Shown piece after piece: positions 37,413 to 50,348 of a DNA stretch of 64,000 nt. Position numbers and translations under genes: made by a program. Numbering within the stretch: position 1 is the first letter of the stretch; every line of letters starts with the position of its first letter. A model generated the notes under the pieces. It saw only the letters and a list, made by a program, of their open reading frames with translations, was not told the origin of the DNA and did not search any database. The stretch is from Apium graveolens (taxonomy: Eukaryota > Streptophyta > Magnoliopsida > Apiales > Apiaceae), in the NCBI RefSeq assembly GCF_009905375.1, contig NC_133653.1, positions 90,383,671-90,447,670 of the forward strand, in the 5' to 3' direction.

Positions 37413-39067
37413 TACCAGTTTCGAAACGCATATTATATCAATTTGAATCCGTAAATTATGTGGACAAAATTGTTAAATCACGAGTCTGGTACGCATCATT
37501 TTTAATGATAAGGCATGTAAAAATAAAATATCGAAATAGAAAATAGAATAAAAAATTTAGTACACGGTGTGACCGACAACCATTATCCGACCGGCAAGCG
37601 AATAGACTATGCGTATTGTTAAACCACCATTTTTTTTTAGTTTAACGTCTTTTCTAACAAGCTTACCTTCTATTTTCTGAAAACGAAAAACTATAATTAC
37701 TTCTATCTATAGATTACTCTATCAGTTATCAATTAAAATGTACATCAAATTGTTTAAATTCACAACTGTAAATGATTAAACTAGTTTTTGTTAAAAAATT
37801 GAACTTAATTACGACAGTAAATAATGAAACTATTTGGTGATGTTAGAAAAAAAATGCAAATCTCATATATGATTCAATTGTCATTTGTACTATAATTGAG
37901 CAAAAAATTTGAAATTAAATCAAAATTGAAATCAATAAAAAGAGCGAAATAATATATACCGAATCGAAAAAAAAATCGAAAAAACCGTTAAACAACTTTA
38001 CTTTGTACTTAAACCATGAACCCACATATTTTTCGTATGCAAAGTCATGTAACTGATCAAAGAAATAAAAACCGCTTTATACTTAAATCAGGGACCTGAT
38101 TACCCGGTTGTGCAGTGCACTATGTTGCTTAATACAATGAAAAAGAAACAACTGATTTTATTACTACGCTTATTAAAGTAAAATGCTTGGCCCGTTTAGT
38201 CTTTAAACAAAATATTCTTATATTTAGTACGATCGAACCTGCTTATTTACAACCTAGGTTGTCCTCCTTATAAATTGCATATAAAGTTTAAATGCCCGAT
38301 CCGAGTGTTATGAAGCAAGTGAACACGATTCAGAATGAAGAAACACATATACTGTTATAGTTGATGAGATGCATACAGCTAGAAGCCATTCATCCAGTTT
38401 GCGATAATACACTTCATTAATGGCTTCTCAACTAGCAATCCTAGTGGTACTTCATCCACTCTTCAGTACTCTGTCCCAGCATGATACACCCCATTGACTA
38501 TTTCATTTCACCTCGACACATATGTGCCATATATTCTTATTTTTTAATGCATATCATTAGTTCGATAAATAAATATTCGATAAATAAACAAATCTAACAA
38601 ATGAATACACATTCTTACTATTTCCGATATAGCAAGATGATGTATTTTTATTTTCGATAAATAGATAATATTCGATGAATACTTCTCTTGAATTCTTCAT
38701 TTATCAATGTTTAAATGTATTTTCCAAAGAAAAATGTTAAGAGTACAAAATTAGTTTTCAAGATAGTTATAAATATCACGTGCCAAATGTTTATTGGGTA
38801 AATCTAAATGAACCCCCGTGTATTCACAAAAATAGTGCCAATTAAATTATTTTATATTGCCTAATCATCCAAGTCATGTCATTTTGTAACAATTTTTTGT
38901 AATTATTTTTTACCTAAAACATTACTCTTTTCCAAATTTTTTTAAAAAAGACTTGGTAAATGATCAAAGTTGAATATCCAGCAGTTTTAAGTTTTAACCA
39001 TGATTCTATGATTAATTTTGACCTTTTTGTCTAGCCACTAACAAATATTAAAACTGTTGAATAGTAA
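37413..39067. other. Upstream intergenic DNA of the trihelix gene
   Basis: AT-rich, no reading frame of note, and no clear transposon ends. The last several hundred bases are the presumed promoter of the gene at 39200. Confidence 0.45.
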
Positions 39068-39076
39068 TATAAATAG
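39068..39076 (+). promoter_or_regulatory. TATA box of the trihelix gene
   Basis: TATAAATAG lies 132 bases before the first ATG of the trihelix frame (39200), predicting transcription from about 39,100 and a leader of about 100 nt that is pyrimidine-rich (CTTTTCTTTTCTTTTCTTCC). Confidence 0.6.
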
Positions 39077-39199
39077 TATTGCAGACACTTCTTATAATCC
39101 CCTGCCTTTTCTTTTCTTTTCTTCCCCTTGATTCTTTTTGGACAGGGCCTCCTTTCACATAAACATTTGAATTATATATATGTACTACTAGCAGGTTGC

Positions 39200-40398
39200 A
39201 TGAGTTTGATGATGGCAAATCAAGGAGGAAACACCAATAATAATGTGATACTGAGGGAATATAGGAAAGGAAACTGGACAGTGCAAGAAACAATGGTACT
39301 TATTGAAGCTAAAAAGATGGATGAAGAGAGAAGAATGAAAAAGATTCAAGGTGAAAGTAGTAGTAATGAAGCTGTCAGAAACTTAAACAAACCTGCAGAG
39401 TTAAGGTGGAAATGGGTTGAAGATTTTTGTTGGAGAAATGGTTGTTTAAGAAGTCAAAACCAGTGTAATGACAAATGGGATAATCTAATGAGAGATTTCA
39501 AGAAAGTTAGAGATTTTGAGAGGAGAATGACAGATAATAAAGGTGATAATTTTGAGTTTGGTGGCCAGTTTTCTTATTGGAAAATGGATAAGATTATGAG
39601 AAAAGAAAAACATTTGCCTTCTAATTTGTTGCCTCAGATTTATGAAGCTTTGGTTGATGTTGTTGAGAAGAAAGGTCAAAGATTTTTTACTAGTGCTGGT
39701 GGGGGGGCTAGTTCTACTAATCCTAACATTGTGACTACTAATGTTTTGGGACAACATGTTGATAGGCCTATTGCTTGTACAACTATTGTTCAACCAGTTG
39801 TATCATTGCTTCCTCATCTGCAACACCATATTTCATCACTAGCTTTGCCTCTTCCACCACCACCACAACTACCACAGCCTTCGCAGCCATCGCCACCGCT
39901 TCCCGAATCATATCCTTGTCCACAGCCATTAACCATAGTAGGTACATTTTTTGCAAGTCATACTACTTTTAAAATTCGAGTAAAATGATAATGTATGTTG
40001 TTATAATGTGATATATGACATTGTATTAATGATTTGAGAATGTGTGTGGATAGTCAGATTCACAAACAAGTGGTCAATCAAACTCATCAGCAAAGAGAAG
40101 GAGAAGAGGAGAGGAAACAAGTAATGCTGCAGCTGCAGCTACTAGCAATGCAAATCATGAAGTTGGGTCAGCAATTTCAAGAAGTGCAAGTCTCATAGCA
40201 GGAGCTATTCAAGCCAATGAGGAGAGAGAAGAAAGAAGGCACAGAGAGCTGTTGAATTTGCATGAGAAAAGGCTGCAAATTGAGGAGTCTAAAGCTGAGA
40301 TCAATAGACAAGGCATCAGTGGCATGGTTGATGCCATTAACAAGCTTGCCCATTCAGTACTGGCTCTGGCAGCCAATAAAAAACCACCCAACTCCTAA
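39200..40398 (+). CDS. Trihelix transcription factor, ASR3-like (two exons)
   Basis: A nuclear DNA-binding protein of the plant trihelix (GT) family. Exon 1 is 39200-39937; exon 2 is 40054-40398 (360 residues, stop TAA). The trihelix (SANT/Myb-like) domain at about residues 22-110 shows the spaced tryptophans in KGNWTVQE, RWKWVEDFCW and CNDKWDNLMRDFKK. Next come YWKMDKIMRKEKHLPSNLLPQIYEAL, an LxLxL repressor-type (EAR) motif LALPL at 214-218, a proline-rich stretch, a basic KRRRR nuclear-localisation signal at 260-264, and a charged C-terminal helix (EEREERRHRELLNLHEKRL) typical of ASR3 relatives. Arabidopsis ASR3 represses immune genes through an EAR motif; the same role here is inferred. 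The splice site is ambiguous: donor 39942 with acceptor 40057 also stays in frame and changes one residue. ATGs at 39209 and 39212 are alternative starts, the last with the best context. No defect is seen. Confidence 0.9.
39938..40053 (+). other. Intron of the trihelix gene (116 bp)
   Basis: Donor ATA|GTAGGT and acceptor GGATAG|TCAG keep phase 0. The intron interior is T-rich with in-frame stops. A shifted pair, TAG|GTACAT to TCAG|ATTC, fits equally well and yields Val instead of Ser at the junction. Confidence 0.75.
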
Positions 40399-41396
40399 AA
40401 ATTACTTAAACTATTTAACTCTCATTTCCTTAATTACAATAGATAAAAACTACTACTAGATTTATGAGGTTAAGAGATGTATTAATCTCTTTTTCTTGTA
40501 CATAATTCAATTTATTGATCAAGAAGATCTCATATTAATTATGCTGCATTATAATGTACTTTTTAATATGTCACAATTCATCAAATTTTACATGGATGAT
40601 GAAGTTAGATAATGTTGGACCACAAGTTATTTCTTTTTTAGAGATTGTCATTATTTTTCTGTTTTTTCTTCTTGTGTAGGTAAAAGTTTGGTTGTAACAG
40701 TAATATCTAATGCTATCTATCTTGGCAGTGCCATCTCTTTCAAGTTTTAAAGCATGAAATGATACTAGTACTGTACATATTTTGTGGGCACCCTATATTA
40801 TTCCTTTTCTCATATCAAAGTGATCCTAAATTCCACTAATAATTACTTGATTGTAGCCTCATCCATTAGAAAATTTACTATGTTTTCCTCATTATAAAAC
40901 AGAAAATATAAAATCAAAACCTAAACAATTCTTGACGCTACTATTGTCTTGAAGACAAACTCAAAATAATTATAGTAATGCTGCAGACAGATGTAAATGC
41001 AAACTAACTGATGGAATGAGCAGCTAGCTAATTGTTGTTATATTCAGATTCTTATTATCTAATGTGATGTCGGTACAGACACTGGGACTGTTTAAACAGT
41101 GCATGTCTAACTAAATATTGTAAGGGCAGTGTCTCCAGAGTACTGCTCTCTATCCACTCAAGCCAAAACAGGCAGACCGGTTTCAAGACCGAGTTGGACG
41201 ATGTGTGGGCGAGCAGAGGTCGAATAAGGTTTCCAATGATCCGCGATTAGTAAAACTTATCAGTATTTTTCGAAGCCCTCGCGAGGGCTAAAATAAGGTT
41301 CTAGATGATTATTATCTTCTCTTTTTTATATCTTGCGAGACCTGGAGGCTATCTTTTGGTTCCGCCCCCGTTCACGGTCCATATAAAAGAATATTA
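40399..41396. other. Downstream intergenic DNA of the trihelix gene
   Basis: It includes the 3' untranslated region; no single AATAAA stands out close to the stop codon. No other gene or transposon end is recognised. Confidence 0.4.
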
Positions 41397-41624
41397 CTTC
41401 CTCGGTCCATTGAATTCTATATGTTATTTTTTGACACGTTTTTCAATATTTATTTAAAACATAACTCCACAATATTTTTTTAATTTTTTTTCTGAATAAA
41501 AGTTTCATGTTTAAATTTTTATTCAAAAAAAAAATTTGAAAAAAACATTATCAAACAATACTTTAAAAAAATCTCGAAATACGTGCAAATAGTAAACATA
41601 TAGAATCGAACGAGACGGAAGGAG
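41397..41624. mobile_element. Stowaway-type MITE (228 bp)
   Basis: The terminal inverted repeats are CTTCCTCGGTCCATTGAATT on the left and CTCCTTCCGTCTCGTTCGAT on the right (reverse complement). Both continue into TTCTATATGTT, and the element is flanked by TA. This matches Tc1/mariner-derived Stowaway MITEs (CTCCCTCCGT-like ends, TA target). The centre is AT-rich and self-complementary. Confidence 0.85.
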
Positions 41625-41917
41625 TATGTGCCTTCAAATAGAATAAAAAAAGGTGGATTTCTAGAACAAATAAATTATAAAATGGAAGTAGGCAATAGAG
41701 GGAATGGGAAGAGCTAGGAGAAATGGTGGAGGGATGAGATGATAGTAATGGTAGCTAGGCATATGGGGACAACTGACAAAGTAAAAAAAATGCAGAAGAA
41801 AAAAGAAAGGTATGGCATGATATTAGTATTATCTCCCAAAAGACTGGTCAAGGTGGAGTAGATGGTCAATGATATGTTAAGGGATATGCCAGGAGTACCA
41901 TGACGCATCGGACATTT

Positions 41918-42230
41918 CTATATAATGTGTTATTATTGGTGTCAGTAGTCCTCCCTCTCCCTCTCCCTCTCTTGTGAAGGCGAAGACTCTCTCTCTCCCC
42001 CCTCTCTCCCTCTCTGTGTGTGCGTTTCCTTTTCTCCCACTCACACAAGACTTGGCTGCAGAGATATTATTGGGTAATTTGGCTGAGCTTTCCTCCAACT
42101 TTTCTGACAAAAGCTACTCTCCCTCCCTGCTATATTGTTTTACCTTTTCCTTTCCATCTGTGTGGAATTTATATACCTATGAATATGTACGAGAGAGAGA
42201 GAGTATGACTGTATGACTGTACGTATATAT
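41918..42230 (+). promoter_or_regulatory. Promoter-like block: TATA box plus CT-rich leader, no clear ORF
   Basis: CTATATAATG at 41918-41927 is followed 20 nt later by a pyrimidine tract (41946-42034, CCCTCT and CTCT repeats), a common arrangement in plant promoters and 5' leaders. Downstream frames are short: the first ATG frame after the tract (42179) is 8 codons. It could be the start of a non-coding RNA gene, or of a gene truncated by the PIF/Harbinger insertion at 42400. No product is assigned. Confidence 0.35.
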
Positions 42231-42809
42231 TGTACTAGTAAATTGGTAGAATAAATTTCAGTCTTCTGTTATACCGTTCAAGTTGTAAAGATCTATCTTG
42301 CATCATTCATTATTTTGTATTACTCATGTTATATATATTATATATTTTTATGATTGCATGTATCGTTCAAAGATGCATAAATTACAAATAGAATTGTTAG
42401 AGCAAGTCCAATGCTAGTTTTATAATAGCTATACCTATTGCTATAATATAACATCAAAAAGCGCACTTTGGTTCTAAAATAAAACTTATTTTCCAACGTT
42501 AGTTGCATAGGTGGTTTCAAATTTAACTAACTCTCTTTATTTTTACCTAACTTTATTGAATGTTCTCAACAAACTTTCACCATCTCATTTAAACAAGTTT
42601 CACCATTTTCATTTTCTGTCCAAATTTTGTTTTCAAACTACTACAATGAGCAACTTAAAAAAAAGAATTCAGCGAGGAGATTTCAGTGACAACTCCTCAG
42701 ATGAAGAAGGATAGTCCATTTTGCAAGTACTAGTAGTGACCAACTATCAAAATATGCAAACAAGTCAAAACTAGGCAGGTCATACTGCTTCCTTCCGCGG
42801 TCGATAAAA

Positions 42810-43095
42810 TATTCGCTGTGACATAATTGCTGCCAACGAAAGAATCCATTCTGACCATTTTTCAATGCAACCACCTTTCAATGATCAAATCTTTCGCCAA
42901 TATTTTCGGATGCCAAGGCCTTTGTTTGAGAGAATTTTATGTCAATTGCAGCAACATGATAATTATTTCAAGGCTAAATTTGTTGTTGTTGGTGCTGTTG
43001 GTTTGTCTGGTATCCAAAAAATGACAGCATCATTACGAATGCACGCGTATGAAACGCCAGCCGACAGTGCTTCAATGGTTTTTAAATATCCCTGA
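42810..43095 (+). pseudogene. PIF/Harbinger transposase, N-terminal remnant
   Basis: The frame includes FRQYFRMPRPLFERIL and GLSGIQKMTASLRMHAYETP ADSAS, which match the region before the first catalytic Asp in HARBI1/PIF DDE transposases (the R-M-x-R-x-L-F ... Q-K-x-T-A-A-x-R-x-L-A-Y pattern). It ends at a TGA at 43095, and the catalytic core is absent. Sequence before 42865 seems to continue the protein but is interrupted by stops. Confidence 0.75.
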
Positions 43096-43205
43096 AATTT
43101 GTTGCAGCACTTTTGAATTATTTTCCAACGAGATTTCATGCTTGACTCCGATCGTTGGCTATCATTTGTTTTTGCCTTATACTCTTTTAGCACTCGAGCC
43201 CAAAA

Positions 43206-43319
43206 CTAACTGCGAGGCTGAGAATTACCGACTATTGGATCTTCAGTGACACTCAAGTAAACTCGACAAATAGCTTTGTCTTGCTCGGGAGTGAAAGATT
43301 TTCCTCTTGTTGATGACAT
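43206..43319 (-). pseudogene. PIF/Harbinger Myb/SANT-like accessory protein, remnant
   Basis: From the ATG at 43319 the frame reads RGKSFTPEQDKAICRVYLS then TEDPIVGNSQ. This resembles the start of the Myb/SANT-like domain of the second PIF/Harbinger protein (F-T-x-E-E-D-x-x-L-C-x-A-W-L ... D-P-I-V-G-x-x-Q). The domain is cut at 43206. It converges on the transposase remnant, with only about 110 bases between their broken ends. Confidence 0.7.
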
Positions 43320-43711
43320 ATCTCTTAAGTAGCTTTTGAAAAAAAATAATTGAGCTAAACACAGTGCAGATGGTTGAAGCAAGTTTGTGGGTAAAGTCAC
43401 AGTGCTCAAATATTGCACAGTTGAGCTAGTTGTTGGAACATAAATATAGGGTCATTATTATTTTGTGAGATAAAAAATTTACAGCTAGTTGAAAGTTTGC
43501 AGCATATAGGTTTTCATTCCCTCCAATTCTAGCCAAATGATGATGTGACATGGATGCATATATGCATCCTTGGTTTCAAATATATAATCAAGGAGGTATA
43601 TATCTATATTTGCATTCAAGAATGGCACTCCTTTGGAGTTGATTTTTTTTGCATTTGGTGCTATAATATAGCAATAGCACCAAAGATAGCATTACATTGG
43701 ACTTGCTCTTA

Positions 43712-44185
43712 GGCTGTTATTAGTTGTTATGATTTAGATTTTCATGGTTCTGCTATAGCAGCCGATATGCAAAAGAGGTTTGGAAATAGATTTCTAAGCT
43801 AAAATGTTTTCAGGTTTGGAAAGCTTTAGGTTTACCTGAAATTGAATAAGCATTTTTGGTAATACATTTCTTACATTACACTAATATAATAAATATTATT
43901 ATATATATTTTCCTTATATTTTCTCATTATTATTACTGGAAATCCAGTTCAAACTCAGCCTATATAGTGATATCCTGTGAAAATTGAATAAGTAGTAAAA
44001 AATTAGTGAAAGTGCGATTAGATAATTCAGGTGATAAAAGTTTATTTATGGGTTTGATGTTGTGATATTCCATATCAATTAAAATAAGAGTATTGAGACC
44101 TTTATAAATACAAATCAACGACAAATGTGTACCAAATCGCTAACTTTTTTGGAATGATCAGTGGTGGGATGTTGGGTCCGATATG
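43712..44185. other. Short gap between Harbinger element and solo LTR I
   Basis: AT-rich, no frame. Because 56903-56945 looks like an LTR end plus primer-binding site, this gap may be part of an old plus-strand LTR split by solo LTR I; that is inference. Confidence 0.3.
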
Positions 44186-47100
44186 CATTCTGTAACACCC
44201 CCAAATCCGGGGTTAGGAATCTGGGTCGTCACATATCCATCCAATCCTTTGTCACATGTGTTAATCCCCATGATCCAACAAAACCACATTATAGACCCCA
44301 ATCCTTTACACATACAAGTTATAATCTTAGAAACAATACATAACCAATAACATCTGTTATTACACATCAAATACACTTTCCAGGATCTCACACTATTACT
44401 CATAACCTCTACATGAAGTTATGAATATTTTTAACTCGAACAGCATCCTATCTGCATACTCTGGTCCACCTGAGCAAAGCTGCAAAGAGTTTGTGGGCAA
44501 TCTACGTATTCTCCACGCAATTGCCTTCTCTCCAGCATACTGGCTATCTATTGTGATAAAATATATAAAATCAAGAGTGAGCATTATGGCTCAGCAAGGT
44601 ACATATACATTTATATGTATATATATATAACAATAAATGTACTTCATATTTTTCAAAGATTTCTGAAAACATATATGCTTGTCAAACTTGTAATATTCTC
44701 AAAATCAACTATAACATTATATCCACTTTATACTTGTATCCATCTCTTTTTCAAACTTCAAGATTTTACTCGAACCAGAATTATAAACTGGATTTGATAT
44801 TCACATCATGTATCTCATGATTTAAAACTCAGCCTTATCGGCCTTCTGTTGTAGATTGCACAATAATTTTCCAAAATAGAAGAAAGGGACTATACTGGAA
44901 TAAACCACGTATCGGTGATCAGCCGAATACGAAATTTTCTCTACTAGTAGAAGGAATACAAACCTAGTCGCCTTTGGGCTTATCAAGACATTACACGATG
45001 GTTGCCCATTTCCGTGCAAGTCCGAAAGTCAATGGTCACAGAGACCATATAACTGTATACTGCGCCACTCCGCGCTTGGTCACTACCCGATACCTCTCCG
45101 TGCCGTGCAGGCCACATTCCAGTCCCAAAACAATTATATTATTTACACAAAATCCTTTATCGAAGGAATAGATCGTTCTGAGTTAACCTTTAAATTAGAT
45201 GATTTATTCATCACTTTTAATTCAATTGATCCTTGGGAGTTGTCGGAGTTTTGAATTTAAATTCATTTTCAAACCATTAACCGTAGTAAAGTTTACATAT
45301 ATTGTTTACTTGATTTTCATTGAGCGAGGAAGCAAAACCCTTATGCTTCTAGACTAAGTTCCCTAAGGTTTTGATAAGTTTCAGATGATTGATCTCTTCC
45401 GAGAAATTTTGAATAATTTAGAAAGTATCATTGGGAACTATGTCTATTTTTAAATGATTTTTAGAGGTACGAAATATTAAATATTTACGGTCTCATAATA
45501 TTTTTAAGAAGGGTTCAATGAATTGATAAAACCTTAAGTACAAAATGTTTCTCAATAAGGTTCAATGAATTGATAAAAATCTTAATTAAATACTTAAGAC
45601 ATGATTTGACATCGTATAATTTTCCTTCGAATGGTTATATGCATTTTAGACAGAGTGAATTGATTTAAAAACTTTTCAATATCTCTTTAAGTATTTTCCG
45701 GATATTTTAGTAACTCTTTAGGTATTACTTATAAATAAATAATCAAATAGGATATCCCTTGAGTGAATATTCGATTATCTCTTATAGTTATAAATCAAAT
45801 CTCAATCGTTCGCTTAATATGTATGTTACGCGAAAGTACTTTGTTTATTGAAATAGAAATCTTCCGCGTCTGGCTCGTTCCGGAATTAAATCGATTTAAA
45901 ATATCTCCGACTCCCACTATCTTGTATTATAATAAAATTACGTTTCAATTTCTCATACTCGAATAAAACGAAGTTTGTTTTCGTAAACAATCGTATAGTT
46001 TGAAAGTATTGATATCACAGACTAGCATATATTTTCAAACTGTAAATCATGGCATCAATATCACAACAGTATATATAACATGGATAATTTATGATAGGGT
46101 TTCGTAAACTTTCCTGATGTCCAAGCTCTACCTTGATGTATCCTTCTCGGTCCTGGAACCTCTACCAAGACATAATATAACCTCGGTTAGTCGGGTTAAC
46201 CAATGATCGACTTATTCTAAGTAGACTCACTCTACCCGATCTTCACTCTCTCGGGTTCATTTAACTTACGACATCTCACACCTCGTTACTGTCCATTTAA
46301 AATCTCGTTCGACACACCTATGTGTTCTTCTTACAATCCTTAACAACTCTCGTGTTTTGATCATCTCCAAATTATATTATTAACTTGGCCAAAACGGGCG
46401 GTCAAAGTAGTACTTCCATAGTTGACTTTTCACTGAATTACTATTACGCGACTTGCACGCTAGCATTTTTAATAATCGAAAAAATTAAGATTTAAATGCG
46501 AAACCACCTCAAAGACTTCTTGAGTGTTTTTTTTGATAATTATCACAAAAGTTTCAATTTGAAAATATGAATTTAAATAGGTGAAAACATTTCCAAAGTT
46601 CGGTCGACTATGGAGTTCTACTATTCGCGCTAGTTTTACTAAAATGCTCATAACACACAAACCGTTAAATCAATCGACACGCCGTCTTTGCGTGCATGAT
46701 CTAGATAACTTCTACTTTCTAATCAAAAACAAACTCTGTCCTTTTTAGAAAACAAATTTCCCAGATTTAATCAAAACAGGGCAGTAGCTAGGCAGTGGCT
46801 ACGCGTCGTGTAGCATTACCGCGCGACTTTGGTTCCAACATTTTTATAAAATTGGAAACTTAATATTTTAATGAAATTATTTTTGGATCTTCTTCCTTAC
46901 TGTAATATCCAGGTATCATGATTTTCCATAGTCAAATTATAATTTGTAGGGTTCCAAAATCATCACACAACTCCACAATCCGTAACTGTGTTCTCACAGA
47001 AATGCTTTTCACTAAATCGGCCATAACTCCTAAACCGTAAATCGCCTCGCGACTTTCTTTATATGTACCAAAACTACAAAACAATATCTAGATTTTCATG

Positions 47101-47229
47101 TCTAGTGATTCACACTTTAAAGATTATTTCATGGCCAAATTCTCTGCACAAACCAGAACATGTGCAACAAGTCCACTACTTAACAACCACAACAAGATCT
47201 TGCCATTTCCACTACTTGTAACCAACATC

Positions 47230-48959
47230 TGAAAGAGATGTGTCCTAAGTCCAATCATGTATGATGATTTAGGAATAACTTTTATGTAATCTGTTTTGAT
47301 TTCATTGATATTAATAAAAGACTTGTTTTGGTTTTATTGCGGGCTTTATCTATTTAAGTGTTTAAATAAGATATATCATAGTTTAGAATAAAGCTTTTTA
47401 TGGATTATGATGAGATCATAATAATGAGACCTAAAAGATGATAACTCTAAACTTAAATATTTCCTGGTCGTAGGATTACTAACTGGTAATTAGTAATCCG
47501 CAAAGATCGGTACATACTATGCTTGCTTCATTATGAAAAATGTCTGTTCTCATAGACATTTGTGTGGTGACACTATAGCTAGTATGTAGGTGTTTATTAT
47601 AGAATAAGTTCACTGAACATGACTCACACAGCTGAACAACTGATGGAGTTCACTCACGTGTCAGCAGTTGTTCACATAGTGATAGTTGTACAAGTATCCT
47701 TAGACTTGAGGTCATCATAGTCATCTTGTGTACACTGAACTATGCTTTGATTTAGTTCTTAGTCTCCAGGGATAATTATAAGGGCTCTACTGGGTATAGG
47801 AATTTGTACACGAAGATAGTGTATGATCAATAAAGGATCTACCCCTTCCAGTGAAGGAAGAGAATGTTCAATGCTGATTCACTTATGCTAGTTCAGGAAT
47901 CTCTGGCCATAGTGAATGAAATTAGAAAGGAGTTTCTAATTTACATTAAATAGAACTAAGCATAGTGAATGGGAAAATAAATGATTAAATAAGATAGGCT
48001 TGACACAAGTTCCATGCATTGTATTTAATCGTGACATTGTAGGGTAGAAGGAATTGATTGTACGGTAACTACTCACTGAATAGGTTCTTGATATTTTAAG
48101 CAGTGAATTCGTATTATCCGGATAGTCGCGATATGCTGAGAAATATCCCTCACGATGTAGAATAAATATGATTAATTTATTAAGTAATCATATTTAATGA
48201 ATTAGAGAATTTATATAAATAATGATAAAATAGTTTTATTATTATTTATTTCTACTACCGGCTTAATATTGAACCTTCAGGGCCACACCATAAAAGAGAA
48301 TGATTTAATGGTGGAGGAATTAATTAATAATGGCTGGTAATTATTTATTTGTGAAATAAATAATTAATTAGCAGATTTAATAATTGATTAAATAAGATTT
48401 ATTTAATTCTTAATATAATTAATTAAGAATTTAATTTTGGAAATTAAATCAAGTGAGAGAATTATTTTTCTAAAGTGTTTAGAAAAGTGATTAATGATTA
48501 ACAGGTGTTTTAATTATTAGTTAATTGGTTAATAAGAATAATCAATTAAAGGGTTAATAATAATAATATTTTATGGAAAATTTTCAGCTGAAAATTTTGC
48601 CTATAAATATACTATTATAAACCCTATTTGCTTCAACCCAAATAATTAACCCTAATTCTAAAGTAGAACAAGAGGGAGGCAACTAATTCTCTCAACCTCT
48701 TCCTCCTCCATTACATTGATCTCTTGGTGAATACCGGTAGAGTGCTTCACACTTGAGGAGCAGCTGCTAGGGATCTCCGCTCATCGTTCTTGGATCCCTA
48801 TTAAAGACCTCCATCTTTCCATTAATGTAAAGCTTCTTAAGGTAAACATACTGAACTACGAATTAAATGTTATTTTTCCCATGGATCCTGCGGAAGGTTT
48901 CGGTTTTTTTAAGATTTAAATTTATGTTTTCGTTGCGTTTATGTACTAAAAACCCTTCA
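47230..48959 (+). repeat. 5' LTR of element J (1730 bp)
   Basis: It runs from TGAAAGAGATGTGTCC to AAAACCCTTCA. A TATAAATA box at 48602-48609 sets the transcription start at about 48,635. A splice-donor-like AAG|GTAAAC lies at 48841/48842 within U5. It matches 53961-55689. Confidence 0.93.
48602..48609 (+). promoter_or_regulatory. TATA box in the 5' LTR of element J
   Basis: TATAAATA lies about 350 bases before the LTR end; the identical box is at 55333-55340 in the 3' LTR. Confidence 0.65.
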
Positions 48960-48960
48960 A

Positions 48961-48972
48961 TGGCATCAGAGC
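48961..48972 (+). other. Primer-binding site of element J
   Basis: TGGCATCAGAGC begins one base after the LTR end. It matches the initiator Met-tRNA 3' end except for the common T-to-C change. Confidence 0.88.
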
Positions 48973-50348
48973 TACTTGCGAAAAGTTTTTAATTCGTTTA
49001 TGTGTTTAACTATTTTCGATATATGAGCATGTACGTGATTCGCCATGATTTGATGTTGATATAATATGCTTATATATGTATAGTTTTGAATATATGATAT
49101 TTATGTGAGTTGTATAATCATAAGATGATTATGTAATCTGTATATATACTGATATATACATGATTTATGTTTGTTCTAATTATTAGAATCATATTAGATA
49201 CGTAATCTGAATTGGCTGCTGCAGATTTGCTGAAATCCGGGTCTGGTGTCCGATTTACGCAAACGAATACCCTATTTTATAGGTAAACTAGCGTCTGAAC
49301 AAAACTAAAGCTATCAACGACTCATCTGTAAGGCGTTTGACGTCGTTTACTGCCCGTAAACAGTGATTCTTGTTTTTCTGATTTGATTCTGATTTTTCTG
49401 ATTTTTGTCATATTTTTTTTATGATTAGATCATGGATAATATAATATGTTAAGATCAGATTATGTGTTTTAACATGCTTTTATGTGTTGTATGTGCATGG
49501 TGGATGGTTATGGCCTTTCGACCTTAGTGTAATGGTTTTGGTTTTGGTTTTAAATACGACTTGCATGTCGTCAATCTTTATAATCATAAATCTCGAATGT
49601 AACTCGAGTTATTCTTGTAAGTTCATTAGATTAGTTTTAATTTCAATCATGTAATGTAACTGAAGACTCAAGAAGGCTATCCAATGGAGGTGATACAAAG
49701 AAAAAGACGAGGCATACAAGAAGTCTAAACAAAGAAGAAGACTTATGTAATAAGTAGTTGTATTTATTTCCATCACCATATTAGATTGACCTTGATCTTT
49801 ATCATGAGCTTGATAAAGATCACATAGGATGGAGCCATAACCAAACACATTTACTTTATTACACTTTACATTTACTTGTTTATTTAATTTTATATATGAG
49901 ATATATGCCTATATTTACCATACGATGATAGATTTAGGTGAACTTAAATCAATATAAGGCGTGCTCTAGAAAATCTAGAATAAGAATCATTTCTTGCCTT
50001 AACAATAATATTATGAATACAATCATGAGATTCTTTTGTTTATGAAACACGTAATTAAATATGAATTTTCAATATTGAGAGAAAGGATGATTCTGTCAAA
50101 AGCAGATTTCTATCTGTAAGAAAGGGGTATTAAGTGACGCCTCTTGACAATGCTCCCCCCGATCTGGGAATCATCTGATTATCGATTATTGATTTGAAAT
50201 ATTTAATTTAAAAGGAATAATCTCTTTATAATATGATTATGATTGTAACATAATATAATCCCTCTAAAATAAATAATATCAAGTAGTAATTGGCCAATGA
50301 CACAATGGGCTTGTGTCGGTCATAGCCTTCCAACATGGTAGAAAGTGG

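Larger units (their letters stand above)
42400..43708. mobile_element. Defective PIF/Harbinger transposon (1309 bp)
   Basis: A perfect 14-bp TIR, GAGCAAGTCCAATG / CATTGGACTTGCTC, is flanked by TTA on both sides (42397-42399, 43709-43711), the 3-bp target duplication of PIF/Harbinger elements. The sub-terminal GCTATTGCTATA-like words are also inverted. Inside are remnants of the transposase (plus strand) and of the Myb-like accessory protein (minus strand), with their 3' parts missing, so the element is an internal-deletion derivative. Confidence 0.9.

Noticed and set aside
41974..42216. Leu/Pro/Ser-rich open frame over the CT repeat
   Set aside because: It has no ATG near its start and consists largely of translated CT microsatellite; it is more likely a leader than a protein.
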